From NCBI RefSeq assembly GCF_007565055.1, contig NC_044564.1:80124563-80188562 (forward strand): a DNA stretch of 64,000 nucleotides, given 5' to 3'. Below are positions 11,400 through 22,690 of the stretch, piece after piece. Each line of letters starts with the position of its first letter. Positions within the stretch are counted from its first letter, which is position 1. Made by a program: the position numbers and the translations under genes. This DNA is from Rhinopithecus roxellana. Lineage: Eukaryota > Chordata > Mammalia > Primates > Cercopithecidae. The notes under the pieces were generated by a model that worked only from the letters and a program-made list of their open reading frames with translations, made no database searches and was not told where the DNA came from.

Positions 11400-11835
11400 C
11401 CCAAGGTCTAAATGAAAGAAAGAATGTTAAAGACAGCTAGAAAGAAAGGGCAGGTCACCTACAAAGGAGACCCAATCAGGCTAACTGTGGACCTCTCAGC
11501 TGAAACCCTATAAGCGAGAAGAGATGGGGGGCCTATATTCAACATTCTTAAAGAAAAAATCTTCAACAAAGAATTCTATGTCCAGTCAAACTAAGCTTCC
11601 TCAGTGAAGGATAAATAAAATTCTTTTCAGATAAGCAAATATAGAGGGAGTTCCTTACCACCAAACCTGCCTTATAAGAGATCTTGAAAGGAGCACTAAA
11701 TGTAGAAAGGAAAGACTTCTACCAGCTAAGACAAAAACACACTTAAACACACAGACCAGTGTCCCTATAAAGTAGCCATACAAACAATGGAATCAAATTT
11801 TTTTGGTGTAAGGCAGACTGTGCCTAAAATGGGAA
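11400..11835 (+). mobile_element. L1 fragment (ORF1 C-terminal region)
   Basis: Plus-strand L1 sequence around the end of ORF1. Recognisable blocks include 'aggctaactgtggacctctcagctgaaaccctataagc', 'tattcaacattcttaaaga', 'gtccagtcaaactaagcttcctcagtgaaggataaataaaat' and 'cagataagcaaat'. No intact frame. Older than the L1 at 33-39 kb. Confidence 0.75.
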
Positions 11836-12007
11836 ACAAGAAACGATGGAGGGTAAGTGGTCTCATCAGGACTTATGTTTCATAAAGAAGAAACTATCAT
11901 CTCTCTATATAACCACACTCAAGAATGGTGCCACCACATGAGTTTGACAGCAATACCATTTCCTGATGGGATGCAGTTAGCATATTTGAGACATACAACC
12001 CCTTTTA

Positions 12008-12305
12008 GGCTGGGATCAGTGGCTCACACCTTTAATCCCAGCATTTTGGGAGGCCAAGGCAGGTGGATTACTTGAGCTTAGGAGTTCGAGATCAGCCTGG
12101 GCAACATGGCGAAACCCCATCTCTATAAAAAATTAGCCAGGCCTGGTGGCACATGCCTGTTGTCCCAGCTACTCAGGAGGCTGAGGTGGGAGGATCACCT
12201 GAACCCAGGAAGCTGAGGCTGTAGTGAACCCTGATCACACCACTGTACTTCAACCTGGGCAACTGAGTGAGAACTTGTCTCAAAAAAAAAAAAAAAAAAA
12301 AAAAA
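12008..12305 (+). mobile_element. AluJ element
   Basis: Complete plus-strand Alu with AluJ-like bases ('ggattacttgagcttaggagttcgagatcagcctgggcaacatggcgaaacccc', no TACAAAA linker expansion), ending in a ~26-base A run. Flanking 'acaaccccttt' (left) and 'ataacccctttc' (right) look like target-site duplications. Confidence 0.96.
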
Positions 12306-12424
12306 TTATAACCCCTTTCAGCAGGGTCATGGTAGTAGGGATGAATCAAAAGTAACACCGTTTTCTAAAGAAGAAAGATGAGAAAATAGTATTTGGTAAG
12401 TAAACATTGAGAATTAGTGTGTCA

Positions 12425-12620
12425 CATTATACACTTTACATACATGTTCTCGTTTGATCTTCATAAAAACCTGGGGACAGGCACTACTTCCATTTTGCAA
12501 TCAAAAGGCATGGGGTCAGAAAAGATAAGTAACTTGCTTGAGGTCTAAAAGATACAAGGGAGAATTAAGATTTAAACTTGTGACTTGTTAATTGTATAGG
12601 TCCTACGCTTTCCAATACAA
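12425..12620 (-). repeat. MIR SINE
   Basis: Antisense MIR order: 'acactttacatacatgttctcgtttgatcttcataaaaacc', 'tccattttgcaatcaaaagg', 'taagtaacttgcttgaggtct'. Diverged but continuous. Confidence 0.75.
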
Positions 12621-13071
12621 TAAATGCTCTGTATGTCATTTGTCTTATCAATTTGCTTTAGATTTCCCACATCAAGAATAAAGCCAGGTCAACCCATTTC
12701 TTTCTCTATTTCTAATACTTTCTTCCCCTAAACACTATATTCCACTTTATCCCAATATCAGGTATATAGAGACAAAATACAAGAGAGACAATGTCATGGA
12801 CAGCTTGTGTGTGTATGTGTGTGAATTTTTTTTTTTTTTGTTTTTATTTTGGCTTTCCATAAACCAACATGCTCCTCTTCCTATTAATTCTCTGATTTTT
12901 ATTAGGAAGTTGTTGCTGAGGATAGTCTTGGAGGGAAAGAAAGGCCTTCTTTCTACTGCAGCCTGGGAATGAGAGTGGGTTGGAGGTGACCTAACTCAAC
13001 TAACATGACCTAAATATGAAAGCATGAGGAAGTGACACAAAGATTTTTTAAACTGTAGTTATATATAAAAT
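12621..13071. other. Unassigned sequence with a short (TG)n
   Basis: No gene recognised. A (TG)n run near 12807-12824 is followed by a T run. Confidence 0.5.
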
Positions 13072-13543
13072 TGACCCTTGAACATGTGGATTAGGAGCAC
13101 CAACATCCTCGTGCAGTTGAAAATTTGTGTACAATATTTGACTCCCCCAAAACTTAACTACTAGCAGCCTACTCTTGACCAGAAGCCTTATTGGTAACAT
13201 AATGTGCTCTATTTATTAAATACTGTAATCTTACAATAAATTAAGCTAAAGAAAAGAAAATGTTATTAAGCAAACCATGAGGAAGAAAAATATATTTACT
13301 CTTTATTAAGTGGAAGTGGGTTATCATAAAGGTCTTCATCTTCATTGTCTTCATGTTGAGTAGGCTAAGGAGGAGGAAGGGAAAGGGTTGGTCTTGCTCT
13401 CTCAGGGGTGGCAGAGGAGGAAGAGGTAGAGGAGATGGGAGAGGAGGCAGGAGAACCAACACACTAGACATAACTTTTACTGACAAAAATCCACATGTAA
13501 GTGGACCCAAGCAGTTCAAACCTGTGTTGTTCAATGGTCACCT
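13072..13543 (-). mobile_element. Tigger-type (pogo/TcMar) DNA transposon remnant
   Basis: The ends are inverted repeats: left 'TTGACCCTTGAACATGTGG', right 'TTCAAACCTGTGTTGTTCAATGGTCACCTG', whose reverse complement starts CAGGTGACCATTGAACAAC. Such termini are typical of Tigger-family elements (Tigger2/MER8 group from memory). The interior, read on the minus strand, derives from the acidic C-terminus of the transposase gene. The G/A-rich tract at 13366-13452 is that coding remnant, now out of frame. Non-autonomous and inactive. Confidence 0.8.
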
Positions 13544-13799
13544 GTGTATGTGTGTGTATGTACATATATATTTACATTATACACACATTTTTAAGGATAG
13601 ACACATAACAACGACAGCTAAAGCACTAGGTTTTCCTGCAATATGATCTAGGTGCACAAGCTTCTTTATTCCTGTCCATATGCCTGTTTTGTGAGATGTG
13701 AATCTCCTTCTGATGAATTCTTTTCCTGCTTATGACAGCCAGAGTCATTTTCCAATATTTATAACAAAAAATCCTTACTGATACAGAAATTTGTTCTTC

Positions 13800-13837
13800 G
13801 AAAATTTTAAATAATTTAAAAATTTAAAATGTATATA
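13800..13837. repeat. AT-rich low-complexity sequence
   Basis: Short AT-rich run into which the following AluY inserted; similar AT-rich sequence continues to the right at 14159-14290. Confidence 0.7.
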
Positions 13838-13853
13838 TATAATACATAATTTT

Positions 13854-14142
13854 GTTTTTTTTTTTTGAGTCTCGCTCTGTCACCTAGGCTGGAGTGCTGT
13901 GGCCGGATCTCAGCTCACTGCAAGCTCCCTCTCCCGGGTTCACGCCATTCTCCTGCCTCAGCCTCCCGGGTAGCTGGGACTACAGGCGCCGCCATCTTGC
14001 CCGGCTAGTTTTTTGTAGTTTTTAGTAGAGACGGGGTTTCACCGTGTTAGCCAGGATGGTCTCAATCTCCTGACCTCGTGATCCGCCCGTCTCGGCCTCC
14101 CAAAGTGCTGGGATTACAGGCTTGAGCCACCGCGCCCGGCCT
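13854..14142 (-). mobile_element. AluY of Old World monkey type (AluYR-like)
   Basis: Nearly undiverged reverse-complement AluY. On the element strand it carries CTCAAGCC, GAGACGGGCGG, AACTAGCCGGGC and GATCCGGCCAC. I remember these as diagnostic of the Old World monkey AluYR expansion and not of human AluY subfamilies. Perfect 16-bp target-site duplications flank it (tataatacataatttt at 13838-13853 and 14143-14158). Many CpG sites are intact. All this points to a recent, lineage-specific insertion. Confidence 0.95.
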
Positions 14143-14309
14143 TATAATACATAATTTTAAAAATATACTTCACCTGGCATATAAATAGCTACATATGTAT
14201 AATTTACATAATTAATTATATTATATACATATATACTGATTTATAAATATATACATGATATGTGTATATATGTAATTAATTATTGAACAATTTACATAGA
14301 GTGAAACAT

Positions 14310-14670
14310 AAGATTTTATGTATACACTCGGATCAGTTTTAAGAAATCACTGTATCCCTGAATCCAACACTTCAATCAGGATATAGAATATTTCTGCACC
14401 CCAGAAAGCTTCCTCATATCTCTTCCTGTCAATACACACATTTCACAGGCTATTAGTATTCTGGCTTTAAAATATTTGTTTCACCTGTTCTTGAACTTTA
14501 TATAAATGGAATTATATAGTACACACATTTGTATAAGTCTTTTTTTGGATATATGTTTTCGTTTCTCTTGGATAAATACCTAAAACTAAACTTGCCGGGT
14601 CTTAGTTTAGATCTATGTTTAACTATATTAGAAATTTTATCCAAACAATTCACATTAATAGAAACCCTAC
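14310..14670 (-). mobile_element. L1M fragment (3' region)
   Basis: Antisense L1 3' sequence: 'cttgaactttatataaatggaattatatagtac', 'ttttcgtttctcttggataaatacctaaaactaaacttgccgggtc'. Diverged, with no frame. Confidence 0.6.
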
Positions 14671-14959
14671 TGGCACCCAGCTCAGGGACTAACTGAAAGT
14701 AGTACGGAGTATGTCAAAGAGAATAACAAAAAATAAAGCATGAAAAACAAAATTTGAATAAATAAATTGTAGCTGAGATTATAATGCCTCTAGTAAAGTT
14801 AGCAATAAGATGTAAAGTCTTTATCAGTTATTTTAGAAAATACCTTAATTCTATTACTTATCAATGTTCTAGGAGGAACTTGGCAAATGACTTGCAGATA
14901 TAATGGAATAGCTAGAGCAACTTTACAATAAAGACACATTAAATTGAAAGAGATTTGCT
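14671..14959. other. Unassigned sequence
   Basis: No repeat or gene recognised. Confidence 0.5.
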
Positions 14960-15739
14960 TCGTACAAAAGCAGTTGATGTAACCATATTAACCGTACTAA
15001 TAAACTAAAAAATAAAAACCATATGATCATCTCAATTGACATACAAAAAGCATTTGACAAAATTCAATATCAATTGCTCATAAAAACTTTAAACAAACTA
15101 GGACTAGAAAGAAATTTCTTCAGCTTGATCAAGGATATCTGCAAAAACCTGGAGCTAAGATTATACTTAATGATGAAAGTCTGAATGCTTTCTTATTAAG
15201 ATCAGGAAAAGGCAAGGATGTCAGCTCCCATCACTTCTGTTCAACATTGTCCTGGAGGTTCTATCCAGTTCAGTATGGCAAGAAATAAAAGGCATCCAAA
15301 GTAGAAATAAAAATGTTAAAACTGTCTTTATTTGCAGATGATTGTCTAAGTAACAATCTATTGGAATCCACACAAAAAGTACTAGAACTGATTAATATGT
15401 GGATTTAGTAAAGCTACAGAATATAAAAATTACATACAAAAACCAATTGTATTTTTATAGTCTAGCAACAAAACATTAGACATTGAAATTTACACAAGAA
15501 CATCCCCAATAATATAAAATTAAATGAAATACATGGGGATGAATCTTTCACAACATATATACAAGATCTGTACACTGAAAGCTATAACACATTGCTGAGA
15601 GAAATTAAAGACCAAACAAATGTACAGATACACCACATTCATGGGTTAGAAAATCCATTATTGTTAATGTCAATTTATCCGAAACTGACTAATCACAATC
15701 CCAACAGAATTTTTTAAAGAAATTACATACTGATTCTAA

Positions 15740-16032
15740 TTTTTCTTTTTCTTGAGATGGAGTTTCACTCTGTCTCCCAGGCTGGAATGTGGTGTTGTGA
15801 TCCTAGCTCACTGCAAACTCCACCTCCCAGGTTCAAGTGATTCTCCTGCCTCAGCCTCTCTAGTAGCTGTAACTACAGGCATGTGCCACCATGCCCAACT
15901 AATTTTTCTGTTTTTAGTAGAGAGGGGGTTTCAACGTGTTGGCCAGGCTGGTCTTGAACTCCTGACCTCCAGTGATCCACCTATAGCCTCTCAAAGTGCT
16001 GGGATTACAGGCATGAGTCACTGTACCTGACC
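15740..16032 (-). mobile_element. AluS element
   Basis: Complete reverse-complement Alu flanked by the duplication 'tgattctaa' (15731-15739 and 16033-16041), inserted into L1M. The 92-codon open frame here is a standard Alu-antisense artefact. Confidence 0.96.
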
Positions 16033-16431
16033 TGATTCTAAAATTTATTTGCAAATGCAAAGAACCTAGAATAGCACCCCCCCACACACCCCCGCTAGAC
16101 TTTGGAAGTTAAGAAAAAAATTCAGAGAATTAATAATACCTTATTTCAAGACTTTTTAGAAAATGACATTTACCAAGTTTTCAAGTATGGTTTTGTGTCA
16201 AAGCAGACAACTAGATGAATGGAACAAAACAGAGACCAGAAATAAACCCACATATAGTTGGACAACTGATTTTCAACAAACATACAAATATAATTCAGTG
16301 GAGAAAGGAAAGTCACTTCAACCAGTGGAGCTGGAACAATTGGTAACATAAAAAAATAAAAAGAAGCAAAATAATTTTAATTCCTACCTCACACTATGTG
16401 ATACAGAAAAATTAACTCAAAGACCATAGAC

Positions 16432-16760
16432 TGCCTTAGTCCATTCAGGCTACTATAACAAAATACCTTAGACTGAGTAATTTATAAACAACAGAAATTC
16501 CCATTTATAATGCTAGATGTTGGGAAGTCCTAGATCAAGGAGTGAGCAGATTTACAGATGGGGCCTTCTTGCTGCAACCTCACATGATGAAAGGGGTAAA
16601 CAAGCTCTCTTAAGCCTCTTTTATAAAGCACTAATCCCACTCACGAGGGTAGAGCCTTTATGACTTAATTACCTTCCAGAGGCCACATCTTGTAATACTA
16701 TCACATTGCAAATTTTCGACATATGAATTTTGGGAAAGCAGGTACATTCAAACCATATCA
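16432..16760 (-). mobile_element. Solo MLT1 LTR (ERVL-MaLR)
   Basis: 329-bp LTR on the minus strand. In plus orientation it begins 'tgccttagtccattcaggctactataacaaaatacctta' and ends 'atatgaattttgggaaagcaggtacattcaaaccatatca'. A 5-bp duplication 'tagac' flanks it (16427-16431 and 16761-16765), as expected for this class, so it is a solo LTR inserted into the L1M copy. No internal sequence is present. Confidence 0.88.
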
Positions 16761-16865
16761 TAGACCTCAAACTAGAACATCTTTTGAAGAAAACAAAGGA
16801 GAAAAGCTTTATGTCTTTGGGTTAGGTGAAGATTTATTAGGTACTACATCAAAAATTCCATTAAA

Positions 16866-17145
16866 GGCCGGGCGCGGTGGCTCAAGCCTGTAATCCCAGC
16901 ACTTTGGGAGGCCGAGACGGGCGGATCACGAGGTCAGGAGATCGAGACCATCCTGGCTAACACGGTGAAACCCCGTCTCTACTAAAAATACAAAAAACTG
17001 GCCAGGCGAGGTGGCGGGCGCCTGTAGTCCCAGCTACTCGGGAGGCTGAGGCAGGAGAATGGCGTGAACCCGGGAGGCGGAGCTTGCAGTGAGCCGAGAT
17101 TGCGCCACTGCACTCCAGCCTGGGCGACAGAGCGAGACTCCGCCT

Positions 17146-17175
<30 letters not shown>
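16866..17175 (+). mobile_element. AluY of Old World monkey type (AluYR-like)
   Basis: Very well preserved AluY with intact CpGs and a long A tail. Lineage-style bases seen are GCTCAAGCCTG, CCGAGACGGGCGG and GGCGAGGTGGCGG. The target-site duplication 'aaaaattccattaaa' is perfect (16851-16865 and 17176-17190). A recent insertion into the L1M. Confidence 0.96.
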
Positions 17176-17182
<7 letters not shown>

Positions 17183-18178
17183 CCATTAAAAATTGATAAA
17201 TTAGATTTAATTAAAATTTAAAACGTTTTGCATTGTGAAAACCAAATTTAAGAGAATTAAAAGAAAAGCCACAAACAAGGGGAAAATATATGCAAATTAC
17301 ATAAAAACTCATGTATAAAAGAGTTGAATTCACACTTCACCAAAGAAGCTACATGGATGGCACATCAGCACATGAAATGATGCTCATTGTGATTAGTTCT
17401 TAGGGAAAAGCAAATAAAAACCACCACGAGATACCACCACACAGCTATTAGATTGGATAAGATTAAAAAGGTTCACCTTACCAAATGATGGCAAGGGTGT
17501 GGAGGAAGCTAAACTTTTATACAGTGCTGGTAAGAGTGTAATATGATACAATCATTTTGGAGAGTAGTTTCATGTTTCTTAAAATGTTAAACATACACAA
17601 CTATATAATCCATCCACTCAAATTCTAGGTATTTACTCACAAGAAATGGATATATGTACATACAAACATTTGTACACAGTTGTTCCTAGAAACATTTTTG
17701 ACATTTTCCAAAAGCTGAAAACTACTCAAACATCCACCAACATGTGAGTGGGTAAATAAATAGTGTTATATCCATGGAACAGAATTATACTGTGCAATTA
17801 AAAGGAATGGACTAATGGCACATGCAACACATCAATGAATCACAAAATAATTAGGCTGCATGAAAGAAGCCAGATTCTCCTGCAGCCCTCCAAAAGGAAT
17901 GTATACTCTTTAATTCCATTTATATAAAATGCTAGAAAATAAAAATTCAAATTAATTATGATTACAGAAAGCAGTTCAGTGTTTGCCTGAGGGCGCAAAG
18001 AGGAAGCAGGAAGGAGAAACTTAAAAGACACAAGAAAACTTGTGAGGGTAATGGATATGTTCATTATTTTGACTACAATGATGGTTTCATGGGTATATTC
18101 ATATGTCAAGACATAAAAGTGTACACTTTATGTGTACTTTATAATTATAGGTAAATAAAGCTGATTTAAACAAATGGG

Positions 18179-20465
18179 ATATAAGTATAAAGTTTAATTT
18201 GAAAATTTCTTTACAGTTAAATATCTTCTATCTGTAGTAATTTACAAAGAAACATTGCCCCAAATCTGATCAGAGCAAAACCTTTCTGAGAAGAGAAACT
18301 CATATTCTTTTAAGAAGAAATTTTAATGCTGATAAAATGATAAGCAATTTTAAATAAAGTTCAACAATACTAAGCCTTCTTCTGAAATTAGCTAACCATT
18401 TATTGGTCATTAGTCAAGTATCTATGTTCTTTAGCTAGATGTTTTAGATGTTTTCTTTCTTTTTTTTGTATCCAGATACCAATAATTGTCTAGTCAATCT
18501 TTTTACTTCGAAATTGTCCTTACCGAGAAAGAATATATTTCAATTGGCCAGCTTAGCCCTCTCTTTTTGCAAACTTTGAAATAAAACTTTGACATAAACT
18601 CAAATTTTTCTAAATTTTTATTTGAAAATTGTGAATCATTTAAATAAAAATGAGAGGGAGAGAAGGAGGGGAGTAATAGTGAGAGGATGATCAAAGAAAA
18701 TAAGAAAATGATTTGTGGAAATCAAATTATTAAAATTTTACAGAAAAATTATGAAAATTTAACAAAGTAAAGTGATTATGATTAAATTTTTAAAATAATG
18801 ATAAAATTGCAAAAAAGCTAAATGAGAGGATTTCAGTCATAAACATCAATACGCATAGAGTACTATGTAGTTTTATAAGGTTTTATTCTGATTAAGGGAC
18901 TAGTAGTATTTACAAAATAATTAGATTGGGTTCAAATAAGTCTTTATCCCTTCTAACAAAAATGTATTTCTACCCTTATACAAGACAGAGTGCAATTATT
19001 GTAATTCTGAGAAAATTTTAAGAATTTTATTAGCATATGCCAACATGAAATAAAATCAGTAGTGGCTTATTGCCATTGCTGTTTCCATTTAAAATAATCA
19101 TTTATATCACTCTCAACCCAAACGAGATTTCACAGCAGAAATCACCTTGTGCCTTTATTCTTAATCAGAGCTCTGCTGTGTCAGGAAAAAAGGAAAACTT
19201 GACCTTCTTGTTTTTAATGACCCAAGGGTAGTTATTTATTACATTAAATGTCATGAAAACCCACAAAATACAAAGGATTTCAGGCTGAGACAATATATCA
19301 TCCCCACTTTCATACAAACTGATTAACAGTCCAGGTACCAAGCAAAATACCAACAGAGAATAATCCTGACACATGTTTCAACAACTGATGACGAAACTTT
19401 GCTGAATAAAAGTTCAATCACTCATTTCCTATATTGTACAGACAGTTTTGTAATGAGACTACATAATTACAATTGAGAGGATTTATATCCTTAGCTAATA
19501 CATAATTATATCTGGAAGCATAACCACTATATTAGGAAATTGAATTATTTCAAAAGAATACTTTTCACACTCACAGTATTCAGGGAAGTATTTAATGAGA
19601 GGGGTCTCTGGGCTCCTGCTAACACACTCAAATTCTTAGGTGCAATTTGGGAAAGATCCAAAGGACACAGAGAAAGGGTACTTTGTGTTAGAATAGTTCA
19701 GACAAAAGGACAGTATATAATATTTTATAAAGAAGCTTTTGCTAAGTTTCAACTCTACAGGACTCCTTAAATTTGGAAAATGGTTGACTGTGCCCCTTTT
19801 TTAATCTAGGGCAATTCAAATTCTTGAAGTTCCATGTGTAAAGATTAGAAGAAATTGAAATCTTTCAATCACTGTCATCCCTGTCTGTGAGACAGCCCAT
19901 TCTTACACTGTTAGGCAGAGAGGCTGGATGCTCTCAGAATCACCCTCAAACTTATTCTGTATCAAATTCTATTTTGAAGAAAGTTGCTTCTCAACTTCAA
20001 GCTTTTAAATGAAATTAGCATCAAGTAATAAATTCTTTCCCTAATGCAAACTGGAAATGGGAGAATGTAAGGAGTGCCAATGAATATTAACTAGAAGTCC
20101 TATCCACATTATTAGTTAGCTTGATGGTACTTTGCATGTGCCTGTGAAGGGTTCTTGTTTGAAGAGGGCCTTAAAATGTTCATAGACAGACTTAGTTGCT
20201 CAACACCTTGAGAACTTCAAACACTGTGACCAGTGAGAATTGATTTTTGATCTTTTTAAGTCCTATAACATGATTGGGGCATGAAATACTACACTTAAAT
20301 GCAGCTGGATCCATGGTTAGGGTAAGCAAAAAGTTGATCAATAAATCCACAAATCTTTCGATTTGAAACCCAAGATAAAGTTTTAGAAATCAGAGTCAGT
20401 AAATTTTAGAGCAGAAAAGGAGCTTAACCATGTACTCTAACACCTTCTTTCCACCTGTCTCCCGT
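18179..20465. other. Unassigned AT-rich sequence
   Basis: No gene, RNA or interspersed repeat recognised with confidence. Open frames are short. Confidence 0.5.
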
Positions 20466-20640
20466 TCCTTCTTCAAGAAATATTTGAGTTCCTGTGTGTT
20501 CAAGGCACTGAGTTTATTTTACAGATAAAAAGAAACTGACGGCCTAAATATAAAACAGTTTCTCCAAAGCACTTTGCCAGAGCTAGGCTTTTGTTGATGA
20601 CCATCACAAAATCAACCTGACAGCTCTTTGCTCCATCATG
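20466..20640 (-). repeat. MIR-like remnant
   Basis: Antisense MIR words: 'aagaaatatttgagttcctgtgtgttcaaggcactgag', 'ttacagataaaaagaaactgacggc'. Diverged. Confidence 0.45.
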
Positions 20641-20706
20641 TCATTTCACATTAAAAATCTGAATTTACATACATTAGTGGAAACAATGGCAAAGATTAAA
20701 ATATGA

Positions 20707-21026
20707 GGCTGGGCGTGGTGGCTCACGCCTGTAATCCCAGCACTTTGGGAGGCCAAGGCGGGCGGATCACGAGGTCAGGAGATGGAGACCATCCTGGCTA
20801 ACACTGTGAAACCCTGTCTCTACTAAAAATACAAAAAAAATTAGCCAAGTGTGGTGATGGGCGCCTGTAGTCCCAGCTACTCAGGAGACTGAGGCAGGAC
20901 AACAGAGTGAACCTGGGAGGTGGAGTTTGCAGTGAGTGGAGATAGCACCACTGCACTCCAGCCTGGGTGAGAGAGCGAGACTCCGTCTCAAAAAAAGAAA
21001 AGAAAAGAAAAGAAAGAGAAAAAAAT
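20707..21026 (+). mobile_element. AluY-like element
   Basis: Complete plus-strand Alu beginning 'ggctgggcgtggtggctcacgcc' and ending in A-rich (AAAAG)n. Duplication 'aaaatatga' at 20698-20706 recurs after the tail. Moderately diverged; older than the AluYR-like copies. Confidence 0.96.
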
Positions 21027-21135
21027 GAAAATATGAAACATTTCAGGAGTATGGAATGCTTTATTATATTCTAATAATTCCCAAACGATCACTGGTAACA
21101 CAATTAGAGATGGATTAAAAAAAAGAGACACACTC

Positions 21136-21409
21136 GCCTGTAATCCCAGCACTCTGGGAAGCTGAGGTGCGGGAGGATTACAAGGTCAGGAATTCAAGAC
21201 GAGCCTGCCCAAAATAGTGAAACCCCATCTCTACTAAAAATACCAACAATTTAGCCAGGTGAGGTGGCAGGCACCTGTAATCTCAGCTACAGCTAAGGCA
21301 GAGAATTTCTTGAACCCAGAGGCAGAGTTGCAATGAGCGGAGATCACGCCACTGCAGTCCAGTCTGGGCTACAGAAGGCCACTCTGTCTCGAAAAAAAAA
21401 AAAAAAAAG
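21136..21409 (+). mobile_element. 5'-truncated AluS
   Basis: Plus-strand Alu missing roughly its first 20 bases (starts 'gcctgtaatcccagcac') but with a clean target-site duplication 'agagacacactc' at 21124-21135 and 21410-21421. The truncation therefore happened at insertion. Several internal deletions. Confidence 0.94.
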
Positions 21410-21421
21410 AGAGACACACTC

Positions 21422-21890
21422 TTGGTTGATGTGGAGTGACTTTCCATAGGACAAATATTTATATCCTAAACTTGTTCCCTGTGCCTCATCTTTATTTATG
21501 GAAGCATTCTAGCTGACCAGCTGTTTTTACTGATGGAATGCAAATTATTTTTGTCACTTGAAATATTATATTCATATTATCTAGGTTTTAACAAAAAGAA
21601 GGGCTGCTTAGTGAAAGATTTTTAAAGTATTGGTAGATGATTTACTAGTTGAGAGTATCTCATCAATGGGATCCAAGTGGAATGTGGCACTCCCAGCATA
21701 CATGAGAATATCCACTTAATTCAGCAAGAAAATACCAGAACTTCATTTATGTAGTCAAATTTTATCATTCTAATTTCTATTTCATATATGTTTATTGGAG
21801 TAAAAACTATGAATATGACATTCAAAGTACATAATTCTTAGTACAGGGTATGATAATAGTGTTAGATTTGTGAATATGCAAATTAGTTTA
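21422..21890. other. Unassigned sequence
   Basis: No gene or repeat recognised. Confidence 0.5.
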
Positions 21891-22158
21891 TGGGTTAAAT
21901 CGTAGGCTCCAGGAGCAGATCTTCTGAGTTTTAAATTTAAAAGTGGCTCTGCCAATTATTACTTACCTATGTGATTGTTAGCCAAGCCTCTAAACCTTTC
22001 TTTCCCTCAAGTTTCTCATTTACAAATACAGATAATAATATGAAATATTTCTCACTTTATAGAATTGTCATAAACTTTAAATGAGCAACTACATATGAAG
22101 CATTTAGTACAGCACTTGTCATATATTAATAATAAGCAGCCAATAAATGTTAGTTATA
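21891..22158 (+). repeat. MIR SINE, near full length
   Basis: Plus-strand MIR order: 'ggctccaggagcagatcttctgagttt', 'ggctctgccaattattacttacctatgtga', 'ccaagcctctaaacctttctttccctcaagtttctcatttac', 'gcatttagtacagcacttgtcatat', 'caataaatgttagtta'. Confidence 0.85.
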
Positions 22159-22344
22159 AAAACAATTATTATATATTAATACATGTATATATACATATTT
22201 TGAAAACAGTACCAAAACTTGTTTTTAATTTTAATGACTGTACAATGAAATATATAGTGAGGAGATATGTATTTCATTATATACTCATCAAAATAAAATA
22301 AAAAACTATAGATGAAGACAAACAGATAAGGCAATATGTATTTA

Positions 22345-22690
22345 TGTAAAAATTGAAGATTACTGTATGCCAGCTCTGGGTTGAGATTTGAGGGAACTCA
22401 AAATTATTAAGACACTGACCTTGGCTTTTAAAGGATTTAAGATATTGTAGGAAGTAGGGAACAGAGGCAAAGAAGTGGAATCTGGAAAAGTACATAGCTA
22501 ATTTGAAAAATTGTAAAAACTTCCATAATACAGGTCCAATTACAAAGAAGTTACAAAAAAGGCCATGTAAAATTGAGTTGTTTTAGGATGTCAAGCAAGT
22601 CTCCAGAGAAGAATCGGCATTTGAACTTGGACTAAAGGACAAGTCACATTTGTGAAACCAATATACACAGAGTGTCTAAGCAGTAGAGAT
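22345..22690 (+). repeat. Ancient interspersed repeat remnant
   Basis: 'ctgtatgccagctctgggttgagatttgagggaactca...gacactgaccttggcttttaaaggattta' and, 200 bases on, 'agagaagaatcggcatttgaacttggac'. Same pattern as at 6876 and 10308, with a longer 3' part. Family not assigned. Confidence 0.4.

Larger units (their letters stand above)
14960..18178 (+). mobile_element. L1M 3' half, split by three insertions
   Basis: Plus-strand old L1 running from the reverse transcriptase region ('catatgatcatctcaattgacatacaaaaagcatttgacaaaattcaat' and 'tttgcagatgattgtct') to a 3' UTR/tail ending near 18178. Interrupted by an AluS (15740-16032), a solo MLT1 LTR (16432-16760) and an AluYR-like element (16866-17175). 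The C-terminal ORF2 region ('cacttcaccaaagaagctacatggatggc', 'ggtgtggaggaagctaaac') is recognisable at 17330-17560. All frames are broken. Confidence 0.85.

Noticed and set aside
13241..13646. Overlapping frames of 97 codons on both strands, one Gly/Arg-rich
   Set aside because: They fall in a Tigger transposon and its purine-rich transposase remnant, out of frame.
15752..16030. 92-codon open frame on the plus strand
   Set aside because: It lies wholly within a reverse-complement Alu; such frames recur in every antisense Alu and do not indicate a gene.
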